DNA of 13,072 nucleotides from Thermococcus paralvinellae (GTDB taxonomy: Archaea; Methanobacteriota_B; Thermococci; Thermococcales; Thermococcaceae): positions 1 to 13,072 of the forward strand of contig DQUR01000100.1 of the NCBI GenBank assembly GCA_015662175.1. Direction: 5' to 3'. The notes below the pieces were generated by a model. It was given only the letters and a program-made list of their open reading frames with translations, did not search any database and was not told the DNA's origin. Within the stretch, counting starts at the first letter, position 1, and each line of letters opens with the position of its first letter. Shown here piece after piece: positions 13,057 to 13,072 of this stretch. The position numbers and the translations under genes were made by a program.

Positions 13057-13072
13057 GGGACCTAAAGGGTGG

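Overview
The window looks like chromosomal DNA of a hyperthermophilic archaeon of the order Thermococcales (Thermococcus, Pyrococcus or Palaeococcus; I cannot pick the genus). Evidence: the alanine aminotransferase closely resembles the Pyrococcus furiosus enzyme as I remember it. There is also an archaeal Trm-G10 tRNA methyltransferase, ribosomal protein L40e, tRNA genes with encoded CCA ends, TTTAAA/TTTATA-type TATA boxes about 25 nt before transcripts, GGAGG/GGTGAT ribosome binding sites, poly-T terminators, a C/D box guide RNA, and PadR- and Lrp-type regulators.

Layout. 1-105 is the end of a biotin carrier protein, probably from a biotin-dependent decarboxylase complex. 355-2055 is a CstA-type transporter with its own promoter. 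2093-4322 is a tight four-gene operon: a small hydrophobic protein, a Get3/ArsA-like ATPase, a divergent DUF59/MIP18-like protein and a membrane-anchored protein. None of the four contains a cysteine; this is the least explained unit here. 4331-5332 (minus) is Trm-G10. The gap up to the alanine aminotransferase (5568-6764) holds a C/D box sRNA on the minus strand. 6825-7396 (minus) is a VapBC toxin-antitoxin pair with a palindrome between TATA box and start. 7491-7743 is a decayed GNAT acetyltransferase in three frames, running into a MoaD/ThiS-like gene (7718-7921, minus).

Next come tRNA-Leu(UAA), L40e, a convergent PadR regulator, a FUN14-family membrane protein, a Wzx/MOP-type flippase (probably leaderless) and, convergent with it, a metallophosphoesterase-fold protein (10457-11212, minus) that has lost essentially all metal-binding motifs. 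11213-11567 holds only a possible 28-residue basic micro-ORF; I see nothing else supportable between 11369 and 11567. tRNA-Arg(CCU) and an Lrp/AsnC regulator diverge from one symmetrical TATA element. The right end carries a V4R-domain protein (minus, start possibly outside the window) coupled to a frameshifted gene of unknown function.

The genes are mostly independent housekeeping, transport and regulatory units. The cooperating sets are the 2093-4322 operon, VapBC, and the V4R pair. Gene ends are packed tightly: three or four convergent pairs overlap at their 3' ends.
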